Assembly: GCA_029240815.1 (NCBI GenBank)
Contig: JARDZO010000147.1
Coordinates: 1-13,413, forward strand
Reading direction: 5' to 3'
Length of the DNA: 13,413 nucleotides
From: Brevibacillus sp.
GTDB lineage: Bacteria; Bacillota; Bacilli; Brevibacillales; Brevibacillaceae
Part shown: in pieces, positions 1 through 5,713 of the stretch
How the letters are laid out: every line of letters begins with the position of its first letter
Position numbering within the stretch: the first letter of the stretch is position 1
Notes under the pieces: generated by a model
Database searches by the model: none
Told to the model about the DNA's origin: nothing
Seen by the model: the letters and a program-made list of their open reading frames with translations, nothing else
Program-made: the position numbers and the translations under genes

Positions 1-747
1 TGTGTACACTTTGGCACGCTGCGCTTCCGTAATGACTTCCAGATTGAAGCTGTCACCAGTGGTATAGATGACATCTACGCCTTGGGTAATCATTTCCTGT
101 GTCGTGCGTACAGCGCTCGCGATGTCATTAAAGTCCGGCACTTTTCCTATGATGACATTCGTTTGTGGAGAGGCTTTTTTGACACCTTCCAAGAACCCGT
201 TGAGTTGCGCAAATTCAGTTGGCTTGTCCACAAGGATGTAGCCGACTTTTCCCGAACGAGACATTTTGGCAGCCAAAATGCCAACCAGATAACCTGCAGG
301 CTTCATGTCGTAACGAATCGTCGTCTGATTGGGATGAGGTGCTTCGCCATTAAAGGAGACAAAGCGCGTATTCGGATAAGACTGTGCCACTTGTGTAAAA
401 GGATCGGAGAAAATAACGCCATGACCGAGAATCAGGTCGTAATCGTTGGACGCATATTTAGTGGCGGCAGCCTTTAACTGATCAGGCTTGAGATTGTTGG
501 CGATTTCCAGTGTGAACCCAAATCTTTTCTGGAGCTCTTTCATGCTTTCGAGTGCACTGCTATTCCAGCCTTGATCGTATGTCGGTCCTTCGAGAAGCAA
601 GGCGACCCGCAGCTTGTCCGTTGAATGTCCACGTTCATTGATAACGTTCAGATGCGTCATGCTAATGAGAAATTGGCTCGTAATGAGCAATAGCAACCCA
701 GCGACCAAACCGGTAAATAAGGCGGGGAATGGGTGCAGTTTGGGCAT
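1..747 (-). CDS. Med/BMP-family substrate-binding-like protein (C-terminus beyond window)
   Basis: 249 codons are visible, running off the left edge in frame. The ATG at 747 has GGAGG 8 nt upstream. Residues about 8-30 form one hydrophobic segment after a short polar N-terminus. From about residue 45 the sequence has the BMP (basic membrane protein/Med/TmpC) periplasmic-binding fold pattern: VALLLEGPTYDQGWN, then YDLILGHGVIFSDPF, NTRFVSFNG, an AGYLVGILAAKMS stretch and GVDVIYTTGD. In the family these are ABC-transporter binding lipoproteins, often for nucleosides; B. subtilis Med is instead a positive regulator of comK expression. No lipobox cysteine follows the hydrophobic segment, so this copy is probably anchored by an uncleaved signal segment. 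The ligand cannot be predicted. It is separated from the gene upstream by that gene's terminator, so it has its own promoter; I see only a weak -10-like CATTAT in the leader. Family assignment is fairly sure; Med-like rather than transport role is a guess. Confidence 0.8.
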   Translation of the reverse strand, partial: MPKLHPFPALFTGLVAGLLLLITSQFLISMTHLNVINERGHSTDKLRVALLLEGPTYDQGWNSSALESMKELQKRFGFTLEIANNLKPDQLKAAATKYASNDYDLILGHGVIFSDPFTQVAQSYPNTRFVSFNGEAPHPNQTTIRYDMKPAGYLVGILAAKMSRSGKVGYILVDKPTEFAQLNGFLEGVKKASPQTNVIIGKVPDFNDIASAVRTTQEMITQGVDVIYTTGDSFNLEVITEAQRAKVYT

Positions 748-834
748 GGATGATTCCTCCAAATGAGAAAAAGAAAAATAAATGCAATTGAACAGATTTC
801 TATAATGTAAGAAAAAATCCTGCTGGTAAAAATA

Positions 835-860
835 GAAAACCCGCGCACGAATACGCGGGA
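835..860 (-). terminator. Rho-independent terminator of the His-rich gene
   Basis: Read on the minus strand, CCCGCG (859-854) pairs with CGCGGG (845-840) around an 8-nt loop and is followed by TTTTC. It begins 14 nt after the stop codon of the His-rich gene, which supports that small gene as a real transcription unit and isolates the Med-like gene behind it. Confidence 0.7.
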
Positions 861-872
861 TTGTCGGTCACT

Positions 873-1262
873 TTAAAATTTGGTGCCTCGTTGCAAAGCA
901 TTCTGGTTGTCCGTTGTATGTGCGATTTGGGGAGACATGGACATCGACGAATTAGGAAGCGGGTATGGATTTTGGTATTGGTTCAGGGATTGCATCGCTT
1001 GTGGCGAAATGTTTCCCTGATAGACGAGAGCAGCTGGAGATACCTGGTTGTTGTAAGCCGTTGTCTTTTCATTGTAAGCAGGTTGGTTGTTAAACATCGT
1101 ATCGTTTTGTGCGGTCGAGTAGGTATGAGCCTGGTTCTGATGGAATGTGGCTTGTTGGTGGTGGAACATGGCTTGTTGCTGATGAGCATCGGCGTGGTAG
1201 CGGTGTAGTTGTGCGTGCTGTTGATGGGCAAAAGCCATTTCGTGGTGCTGACGTGTATGCAT
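873..1262 (-). CDS. Histidine/glutamine-rich low-complexity protein, possible spore coat protein
   Basis: 129 residues with no family that I recognise. Twelve of the first 46 residues are His, mixed with Gln, Ala and Met in runs such as HQQQAMFHHQQ. The C-terminal half is rich in Asn, Gln, Ser, Pro and Tyr and has no His apart from one near the end. There is no signal peptide or membrane segment. Several other frames are open over this stretch, but only this one has a good RBS (GGAGGAG, 6 nt from the ATG) and a hairpin terminator 14 nt after its stop, so I take it as the gene. Low-complexity His-, Gln- and Tyr-rich proteins are common among spore coat and crust proteins, and such His clusters could bind metal. 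Both ideas are inference. The gene is divergent from the small acidic gene at 1431. I found no convincing sigma-E or sigma-K promoter. Confidence 0.65.
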   Translation of the reverse strand: MHTRQHHEMAFAHQQHAQLHRYHADAHQQQAMFHHQQATFHQNQAHTYSTAQNDTMFNNQPAYNEKTTAYNNQVSPAALVYQGNISPQAMQSLNQYQNPYPLPNSSMSMSPQIAHTTDNQNALQRGTKF

Positions 1263-1365
1263 CTGTATCTCCTCCAGAACATGCGTTTTCGTATATCAAA
1301 TGGGCATCCAAGTCCCTTAAAAAGTATGTCCAACTATAAGAGGAACATTCGGTAGGAATGCATAG

Positions 1366-1394
1366 TTGACAATGGGGCAGGATAAAAAAAGAAT
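1366..1394 (+). promoter_or_regulatory. Possible sigma-A promoter of the 67-residue gene
   Basis: A perfect -35 TTGACA (1366-1371), a 17-bp spacer and AAGAAT (1389-1394, four of six consensus positions) lie in the divergent intergenic region. The predicted start near 1401 would leave the AGGGAGG ribosome binding site (1414-1420) intact. The -10 element is weak. Confidence 0.4.
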
Positions 1395-1430
1395 ACGCAT
1401 GCATGAAGGAAAAAGGGAGGATAATGGAAC

Positions 1431-1634
1431 ATGGAAAAGGATCAGATCGAAATGCCGCAAATAGAGATTCCGGATGAAGTGAGACAAGTAGAATTACCTG
1501 AGATCGGCGAGACGACTCCGCATCCGAAACCGGAAAGTCCTCAAGCATCCAACGATTCGGCAGTTCATGCAGAAGGGGAAGCCACAGGAGACGTCATTCA
1601 ACATATTGGCTTTGTTCCACCGAAAATGTGGTAG
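1431..1634 (+). CDS. Small acidic Glu/Pro-rich protein of unknown function
   Basis: 67 residues, unrecognised. The N-terminal third holds three copies of a [IV]-E-[MIL]-P motif (residues 6-9, 11-14 and 20-23), so hydrophobic and acidic residues alternate between prolines. The middle is a polar linker rich in Pro, Ser, Glu and Ala, and the C-terminus is a conspicuous hydrophobic end, IGFVPPKMW. The net charge is clearly negative, and there is no signal peptide or membrane helix. AGGGAGG precedes the ATG by 10 nt. An ATG at 1424 is closer to the RBS but opens a different frame. The gene follows a possible sigma-A promoter and precedes the Spo0A-box region. Because it is short, coding status rests on the RBS, the promoter candidate and the ordered composition. 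A binding peptide or a spore-associated protein are both possible; I cannot choose. Confidence 0.55.
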   Translation: MEKDQIEMPQIEIPDEVRQVELPEIGETTPHPKPESPQASNDSAVHAEGEATGDVIQHIGFVPPKMW

Positions 1635-1676
1635 AAAACAGCTTTCAAACAGTAGATAAGAAGGTTTTTGAAAAAG

Positions 1677-1703
1677 TTCGACAACTTTTCTTTGAGTTCG
1701 ACA
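1677..1703. promoter_or_regulatory. Tandem Spo0A boxes upstream of the CheY-like gene
   Basis: TTCGACA occurs at 1677-1683 and again at 1697-1703, in the same orientation and exactly 20 bp apart, about two helical turns. It is the reverse complement of TGTCGAA, a perfect match to the known Spo0A box TGNCGAA. The identity extends to the 10-mer AGTTCGACAA. The boxes sit 90 bp before the ATG of the receiver gene and 42 bp after the stop of the 67-residue gene. I see no clear -10 at a fitting distance, so activation and repression are equally open. Confidence 0.55.
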
Positions 1704-1793
1704 AAAGAAGTCATTATCTCTCGTAGACAAGCGCAGCTATTTCTGCAAAAGTAGAAAGAAGATGTGAGTATTGAAGCGAGGGGATTGGACATC

Positions 1794-2147
1794 ATGGCCC
1801 GAGTGCTGATTGTAGACGATGCTGCCTTCACGAGACGAATGCTGACTGACATGGTGGGTGGACAACACGAGATCTGTGGCGAGGCTAGCAACGGTTTGGA
1901 GGCAATTGAAAAATACAAGCTACTAAAGCCTGACATCGTGACGATGGATATCACCATGCCCGAGATGCACGGGATCGACGCGATGGAAGAGATTCTGGAT
2001 TACGATGGCAATGCCAAGGTGCTGATCTGTTCCGCGATTGGACACCGGCAAAAGGTGCTGGAAGCCATGAAAAAAGGCGCACGCGACTTTGTCGTCAAGC
2101 CATTCCAGAAAGAACAGATACTAGATGCGATCCACCGGATTCTGTAA
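1794..2147 (+). CDS. CheY-like single-domain response regulator
   Basis: 117 residues, nearly all a receiver domain. The acidic pair is D8-D9, the phosphoacceptor is D52 in VTMDITMPEM, the switch Ser is S80 in LICSAIG, and the conserved Lys is K102 in VVKPF. Length and sequence style match Bacillus CheY. I start it at the ATG at 1794, which has a GCGAGGGGA site 9 nt upstream. A GTG at 1764 would add ten residues before the conserved MARVLIVDD start and has only a poor RBS. There is no output domain, so the protein must act by binding a partner: a flagellar switch (FliM), a kinase such as a chemotaxis CheA, or a sporulation phosphorelay component. No che, flagellar or kinase gene is nearby, so it is an orphan here. 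Two Spo0A boxes upstream suggest control by the sporulation/transition-state regulator. A strong terminator follows. Confidence 0.9.
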   Translation: MARVLIVDDAAFTRRMLTDMVGGQHEICGEASNGLEAIEKYKLLKPDIVTMDITMPEMHGIDAMEEILDYDGNAKVLICSAIGHRQKVLEAMKKGARDFVVKPFQKEQILDAIHRIL

Positions 2148-2159
2148 CGATGAAAATGA

Positions 2160-2200
2160 ACGACCGCCGATCCTGGAAAGGAAAGGCGGTCGTATTTTTT
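2160..2200 (+). terminator. Rho-independent terminator after the CheY-like gene
   Basis: ACGACCGCC (2160-2168) pairs perfectly with GGCGGTCGT (2185-2193) around a 16-nt loop, followed by ATTTTTTG. It lies 12 nt after the stop codon. Confidence 0.88.
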
Positions 2201-2222
2201 GTATAAATATTTGAGGAGGTGA

Positions 2223-2470
2223 TATCAACATAGCTGAGAGGGGGAGAAGCAGGTTTCCGATCTCCGCTCCGGTCTTTACCCACCGAACACAAGCTATCGC
2301 TCGCGTTCGGCGGGACCCCGTTTACACCCTGCAAAGGAGTATAGACTGTCCGCTCCACAACGATTCACGGGGAAGCGGTAAAGCAGTAGGCGCTTCGCAG
2401 GGAATACAGAGGTACCGCTTCTTGATCCCGTGAATTCGTTGTTCCGCCGAGTAGGGTTCCGAAGTCGCTC
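2223..2470. repeat. Mosaic palindromic repeat, long copy
   Basis: This non-coding block fills the gap between the receiver terminator and the stop of the minus-strand dehydrogenase gene. Its left end (2223-2253) matches 13250-13280 at 27 of 31 bases, and its right end (2432-2470) matches 13281-13319 at 36 of 39. In the other copy the two ends are directly joined, so 178 bp are present only here. That insert holds two inverted repeats: 2280-2288 with 2305-2313 (one mismatch), and a long hairpin at 2357-2442. In addition, 2243-2258 is identical to the reverse complement of 13325-13340. No protein, transposase or clear target-site duplication is visible. It may be a non-autonomous mobile element or a REP/MITE-like family. 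The block ends 3 bp from the neighbouring stop codon (2474-2476). Confidence 0.65.
2357..2442. repeat. Long interrupted hairpin at the 3' end of the dehydrogenase gene
   Basis: ACAACGATTCACGG (2357-2370) pairs with 2429-2442 except for one unpaired base, and AAGCGGTA (2373-2380) pairs with TACCGCTT (2413-2420), leaving a 32-nt apical loop. Transcription from either side would give a stable stem. It could act as a factor-dependent terminator or a 3' stabiliser for the convergent minus-strand operon, which lacks another obvious terminator. There is no U-tract. Confidence 0.5.
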
Positions 2471-2473
2471 CGA

Positions 2474-3463
2474 TTACAGGTTGATACTCGTCCCCACTCC
2501 CGCCGCCAAAGCCCGCTCATAGACGGCCTTCGCCACGGCCGTATCCAGATAAGCAATGCCTACTGATTTGTAAAGCGTAATTTCGTCTGCATGCTCGCGA
2601 CCCGCCTTTTTGCCAGTCACGATTTCCCCCAACTCGGCGTACAGCTCATCAAAGCTCCATTCCCCCTTGCTGACAGGGATGAGCAGATCGCCGGCTTCGT
2701 GCAGAGCCCCTTCTTCGGTATCGACGACGACCTTGCTGCTTCGGCGCACCGTCGTCAGATCGACCTCCTGCATATGAGGGAGGAAAGCGCCGATTGCGTT
2801 GATGTGAGTGCCAGGTTGCAAAAGTGCGCCGTCAAAGAGTGGAGTAGTCGCTTTTGTACTGCAGATCACGATATCAGCCTTCACGACTGCTTCATTTGCG
2901 TCTTCCACGACCGTGATCTCTCCATGCCATTCCGGATAATGGGCGAGGAGTGTTTCCTTCAGCTCGTCCGCCTTGGCTCTCGTTCGGTTGTACAGGACGA
3001 TCTGTGTCAGATGGCGGACCTCCATCACTGCCTGTATTTGTCCCAGGGACTGAGCGCCACAACCGAGCACGGCGCAGCTGGAAGCATCCTCCTTGGCCAA
3101 GTATTTGGTAGCGACTCCGGTGCTTGCACCTGTGCGCATGACCGTAAGCAGGCTAGCATCCATCATCGCGACGTGCTGACCGGTTTTAGCCTCCGTCAAG
3201 AGAATCACACTCTGGAGCGCCTTGATCCCATGTGCATGGTTTTCTGGAAAGATGCTGATGATCTTCACGGCTGCGTAATCATCAGATTCCAGATATGATG
3301 GCATGTACAAGCTGGTCGCTCCGTATTTGGGATGATCAATGGCTGTGCGCACGGGTGTCACCACATGTCCCTCCATATGATCACGGAATACTTGCTCTAC
3401 ATCGTGCAAGCATTCTTTCATGGTATAGATGCGTTGGATATCCTCCCGGGTCAAGACGAGCAT
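2474..3463 (-). CDS. Ornithine cyclodeaminase/mu-crystallin family NAD(P)-dependent dehydrogenase
   Basis: 329 residues, normal length for the family. The ATG at 3463 has AGAGGAAGG just upstream. Family marks are the substrate-side K67 (VKIISIFPEN) and R110 (VMRTGASTG), then the Rossmann motif AVLGCGAQS at 131-139 and the GTHINAIGAF stretch at 218-227. In true ornithine cyclodeaminases the last stretch continues GGDCPGKTEL and its Asp is the catalytic residue. Here it reads GAFLPHMQEVD (225-235), without that Asp. This variant is usual for members that act as ketimine or pyrroline-2-carboxylate reductases or alanine dehydrogenases. I therefore expect reduction of a cyclic or linear imine (or the reverse oxidation), not conversion of ornithine to proline. 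It lies 26 nt behind the MHS permease gene, clearly the same operon; the permease probably imports its substrate or exports its product. Confidence 0.88.
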   Translation of the reverse strand: MLVLTREDIQRIYTMKECLHDVEQVFRDHMEGHVVTPVRTAIDHPKYGATSLYMPSYLESDDYAAVKIISIFPENHAHGIKALQSVILLTEAKTGQHVAMMDASLLTVMRTGASTGVATKYLAKEDASSCAVLGCGAQSLGQIQAVMEVRHLTQIVLYNRTRAKADELKETLLAHYPEWHGEITVVEDANEAVVKADIVICSTKATTPLFDGALLQPGTHINAIGAFLPHMQEVDLTTVRRSSKVVVDTEEGALHEAGDLLIPVSKGEWSFDELYAELGEIVTGKKAGREHADEITLYKSVGIAYLDTAVAKAVYERALAAGVGTSINL

Positions 3464-3489
3464 GTGATCCTTCCTCTCTTTTTCTTGCT

Positions 3490-4788
3490 TTATTGTTCAT
3501 CCAGATTCAAGTCTTTTGTTTCCTTGGTTGCGGAAATTGCGATGAGTGAAATGATTCCTGTCAGTACAATATACAGGGCAATCGGAATCCAGGAGTGAAA
3601 AGCACCGAGCAGAGCGGTTGCGATCAAAGGAGCCGTACCCCCTGCCAACGCTGCCCCCAACTGATAGCCCACAGTGACTCCCGTGTAACGTACATTGGTA
3701 CTGAATATCTCTGAAAACATGGTGCCCAATACAGCGGTGACAGGTGCCCAGAGAATTCCGAGCCCGATCACGGTAGCAACGGTCAACCACAGTGCGGATT
3801 TCAGAGACAACAGATAGAAATAAGGGAAAGCGAAGAGAATGATCGCGATTGTGCCGCCGATGTACAACGGTTTGCGCCCGATTTTGTCTGAGAGCTTACC
3901 CATGTACGGAATCATGATGGTCGTGATGAGAGTAGCGATTGTCACTGCATTCAGGGCAGTGATGCGATCGTACTCTAAATACTTGGTTGCGTACGCAATG
4001 ATAAACGTAGAAAAGATGTAAAAAGGTCCTGTTTCTACGAATTTGGCGCCAACGGCAATCAGAACAGACTTCCAGTGATAACGGAACGTATCAACGATTG
4101 GAACGCGGGCGATATTACCGCTTTCTTTTGCAGCCTGGAAGGCAGGTGTCTCATGAATGCCATTGCGAATCCACAGACCGACAAAAACGAGTGCAGCACT
4201 CAGGAGAAACGGAATTCTCCAGCCCCATGCCATGAACTGATCGTCAGGAAGCGCGCTCATGAGAGAGATGGCGAGTGTGCCCAGCAGCATGCCGATGGTA
4301 ACGCCCATTTGTGGAATGCTACCAAAGAAACCGCGTTGGCCTTTGCCGGAGTATTCGACAGCGAGCAGCAGAGCGCCTCCCCATTCTCCTCCGATTCCCA
4401 GACCTTGAATCAGGCGCATCAGGACGAGCAAGATCGGGGCCCATATCCCGATGGTGTCGTAGTCCGGCAATAGACCGATTAATACAGTAGCGCCACCCAT
4501 GAGCGACAAGGTCAGCACGAGCGTCTTTTTTCGCCCGATTTTATCACCGATATGGCTAAAGATCACACCGCCCAAGGGACGGATAAAGAAAGGCAGGCCA
4601 AAAGAAAGATAAGAGAGCAGTAATCCTACGGTTGGGTCAGCGGAGGGGAAGAAGAGCTTGTTAAAGACGAGGGAAGCCATCGTTCCGTAAAGGAAAAAGT
4701 CAAACCATTCAATGGAACTGCCGATCAAGCTGGCGACCAGCGCTTTTGATTGTACCTGTTTGGAAACTACCGTTTGGTTTTGGATCAT
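3490..4788 (-). CDS. MHS-family (MFS) metabolite:proton symporter
   Basis: 432 residues, with about 12 hydrophobic segments. MHS-type marks are SSIEWFDFFLYG in helix 1 (24-35), RPLGG (70-74), the helix 2-3 loop motif GDKIGRKKTL (81-90) and RLIQGLGIGGEWGG (125-138). The second half carries a weaker loop copy, GKLSDKIGRKPLY. The family includes proline/betaine, alpha-ketoglutarate, shikimate and citrate symporters, and the substrate cannot be read from the sequence. I start at the ATG at 4788, which has GGAGG 12 nt upstream. An in-frame ATG at 4890 would add 34 polar residues, has no RBS and would put the palindrome directly at the start. It is the first gene of an operon with the dehydrogenase and is divergent from the XRE-cupin regulator. 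A sigma-A-like promoter lies at 4959-4987, with the palindrome in the leader. Confidence 0.9.
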   Translation of the reverse strand: MIQNQTVVSKQVQSKALVASLIGSSIEWFDFFLYGTMASLVFNKLFFPSADPTVGLLLSYLSFGLPFFIRPLGGVIFSHIGDKIGRKKTLVLTLSLMGGATVLIGLLPDYDTIGIWAPILLVLMRLIQGLGIGGEWGGALLLAVEYSGKGQRGFFGSIPQMGVTIGMLLGTLAISLMSALPDDQFMAWGWRIPFLLSAALVFVGLWIRNGIHETPAFQAAKESGNIARVPIVDTFRYHWKSVLIAVGAKFVETGPFYIFSTFIIAYATKYLEYDRITALNAVTIATLITTIMIPYMGKLSDKIGRKPLYIGGTIAIILFAFPYFYLLSLKSALWLTVATVIGLGILWAPVTAVLGTMFSEIFSTNVRYTGVTVGYQLGAALAGGTAPLIATALLGAFHSWIPIALYIVLTGIISLIAISATKETKDLNLDEQ

Positions 4789-4889
4789 CGTAATGGGTAT
4801 CCTCCCTTGTGGATGTAGGTTGACGGTTGCTTCGTGGGGTGCGAGTAGAGGTGGGTCACTTCCTTTCCAGGTCAGGTACGCAAAAAGCA

Positions 4890-4914
4890 TAAATTGAAGT
4901 GCGACTTCAATTTA
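4890..4914. promoter_or_regulatory. Perfect 25-bp palindrome, candidate operator of the permease operon
   Basis: TAAATTGAAGT (4890-4900) and ACTTCAATTTA (4904-4914) are exact inverted repeats around a central GCG. The site lies in the intergenic region between the permease and the XRE-cupin gene, roughly 40-60 nt downstream of the predicted permease transcription start. XRE-cupin regulators usually bind such palindromes in their divergent target region, so it is the best operator candidate and could work as a roadblock. It could also fold as an RNA hairpin with a 3-nt loop, but the T-rich stretch beyond it (TGCTTTTTGCG) is a poor terminator tail. Confidence 0.6.
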
Positions 4915-4958
4915 AGGGGATAAAAAAACGCGTGTTGCAAGGTATGTGATTAGTAAAG

Positions 4959-4987
4959 ATTATAAAGTGTAATATGAATTGTAGCAA
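4959..4987 (-). promoter_or_regulatory. Sigma-A-type promoter of the permease-dehydrogenase operon
   Basis: On the minus strand, TTGCTA (4987-4982) is separated by 17 bp from a perfect TATAAT (4964-4959). The predicted start near 4952 gives a leader of about 165 nt that contains the 25-bp palindrome. Confidence 0.6.
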
Positions 4988-5056
4988 TAGTAAAAATACT
5001 AGAACCAAGTTGCATCGTGTACCTTCCATCAGCGGGGGAAGGGGAAGGCGAATGCT

Positions 5057-5085
5057 TTGCACCTTTGACAACCAAAGAGTATGAT
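5057..5085 (+). promoter_or_regulatory. Possible promoter of the XRE-cupin regulator gene
   Basis: TATGAT (5080-5085) has TTGCAC (5057-5062) 17 bp upstream. The start near 5092 would leave a short leader with the GAGG at 5105-5108, and would exclude the ATG at 5081 as the start codon. A perfect TTGACA at 5065-5070 lies between the two elements but has no good partner at 16-18 bp. Confidence 0.4.
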
Positions 5086-5116
5086 AGAGTTATCCTGCTA
5101 TTTCGAGGTATTGCTG

Positions 5117-5665
5117 ATGGAATCAAACTTGGGAAATCTCATTAAAGCATTGCGTGTCGGCAAAAAAAAGACACTCAAGCAAATATCAGAAAAAACGGAA
5201 CTATCGATAAGCTTTTTGTCCCAGGTAGAGAGAGGAAAGTCATCAATCACGCTGGAGTCGTTAAAGAAAATATCAGAGGCACTTGGGGTCAGTCCAAGCT
5301 ATTTTTTCGCGGATGAGCCTGTACGCTCCAAAACCTTGCTTCGCAGAGGGAATCACGAACCGGCGCGGTCCCACTCGTCTCCTTTTGTCTACGAAGATCT
5401 GTCTGGTGATCTCGCCAATCCCTCCATGGAGCCGATTTTGGTCACGCTTCAGCCTCATGACGAAAAGGGTACTCCCTTCGTGCACAAAGGCCAAGAATTT
5501 GTATACGTTCTAGAAGGTGTTCTGACTTTGCTGCTCGGGGACGAGGAGTACGATCTCTATCCGGGTGACAGTATTCATATGGAATCTTCTACGCCTCACA
5601 ACTGGTTTAACCGGACTTCGGAACGGGTCAGATTTCTCTGTGTCAACTCGATGTACAAAGCATGA
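5117..5665 (+). CDS. XRE-family transcriptional regulator with C-terminal cupin domain
   Basis: 182 residues. The N-terminal Cro/CI-type helix-turn-helix spans about 6-60 (TLKQISEKTELSISFLSQVE...SLKKISEALGV), and a cupin_2 domain spans about 105-177 with HKGQEFVYVLEG, YPGDSIHMESSTPHNWFN and H123, E127, H154 and H161 as possible metal or ligand residues. The layout is that of regulators which sense a small metabolite through the cupin and control a neighbouring catabolic or transport operon. The start at 5117 has GAGG 8 nt upstream. An in-frame ATG at 5081 would add 12 residues but has a poor RBS and overlaps the likely -10. It is divergent from the permease-dehydrogenase operon, its probable target, and is followed 48 bp later by the PucR-type gene without a visible terminator, so the two may be co-transcribed. 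Repressor or activator role is unknown. Confidence 0.88.
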   Translation: MESNLGNLIKALRVGKKKTLKQISEKTELSISFLSQVERGKSSITLESLKKISEALGVSPSYFFADEPVRSKTLLRRGNHEPARSHSSPFVYEDLSGDLANPSMEPILVTLQPHDEKGTPFVHKGQEFVYVLEGVLTLLLGDEEYDLYPGDSIHMESSTPHNWFNRTSERVRFLCVNSMYKA

Positions 5666-5713
5666 GCGGGTCATTTGCCCTACGCTATCATCTATCGTAT
5701 CTGAGGTGGAATT

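Noticed and set aside
1281..1300. CATTTGATA on the minus strand as a sigma-K -10 for the His-rich gene
   Set aside because: It differs from CATANNNTA at one key base and has no AC-type -35 at 16-17 bp.
1377..1385. GCAGGATAA, a perfect match to a sigma-H -35 element
   Set aside because: No sigma-H -10 (RNNGAAT) occurs 11-12 bp downstream; the only such sequence is 2 bp away.
983..1548. Alternative open frames overlapping the His-rich gene and the 67-residue gene
   Set aside because: They lack ribosome binding sites and terminators and arise from the low-complexity CAN/GGN-rich sequence of the His-rich gene.
1671..1690. AAAAGTT-N4-AACTTTT as a terminator of the 67-residue gene
   Set aside because: The stem is short and A-T rich, the tail is only CTTTGAG, and it coincides with the first Spo0A box, which explains it better.
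2411..2418. GGTACCGC, resembling the conserved T-box riboswitch core
   Set aside because: It is part of the stem of the long hairpin, there is no stem I or terminator/antiterminator pair, and no plus-strand gene follows.
2215..2433. Open frame of about 70 codons after an excellent GAGGAGGTGAT site in the long repeat copy
   Set aside because: No ATG, GTG or TTG lies near the RBS in this frame, it follows the receiver terminator without a promoter, and it falls wholly in the palindromic repeat.
2591..3298. 235-codon plus-strand frame opposite the dehydrogenase gene
   Set aside because: The minus strand encodes a full-length family protein with motifs and RBS; this frame has neither.
4789..4890. 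34-residue N-terminal extension of the MHS permease
   Set aside because: No RBS before the ATG at 4890, the residues are polar and not conserved in style, and the start at 4788 has GGAGG and matches the family's N-terminus.
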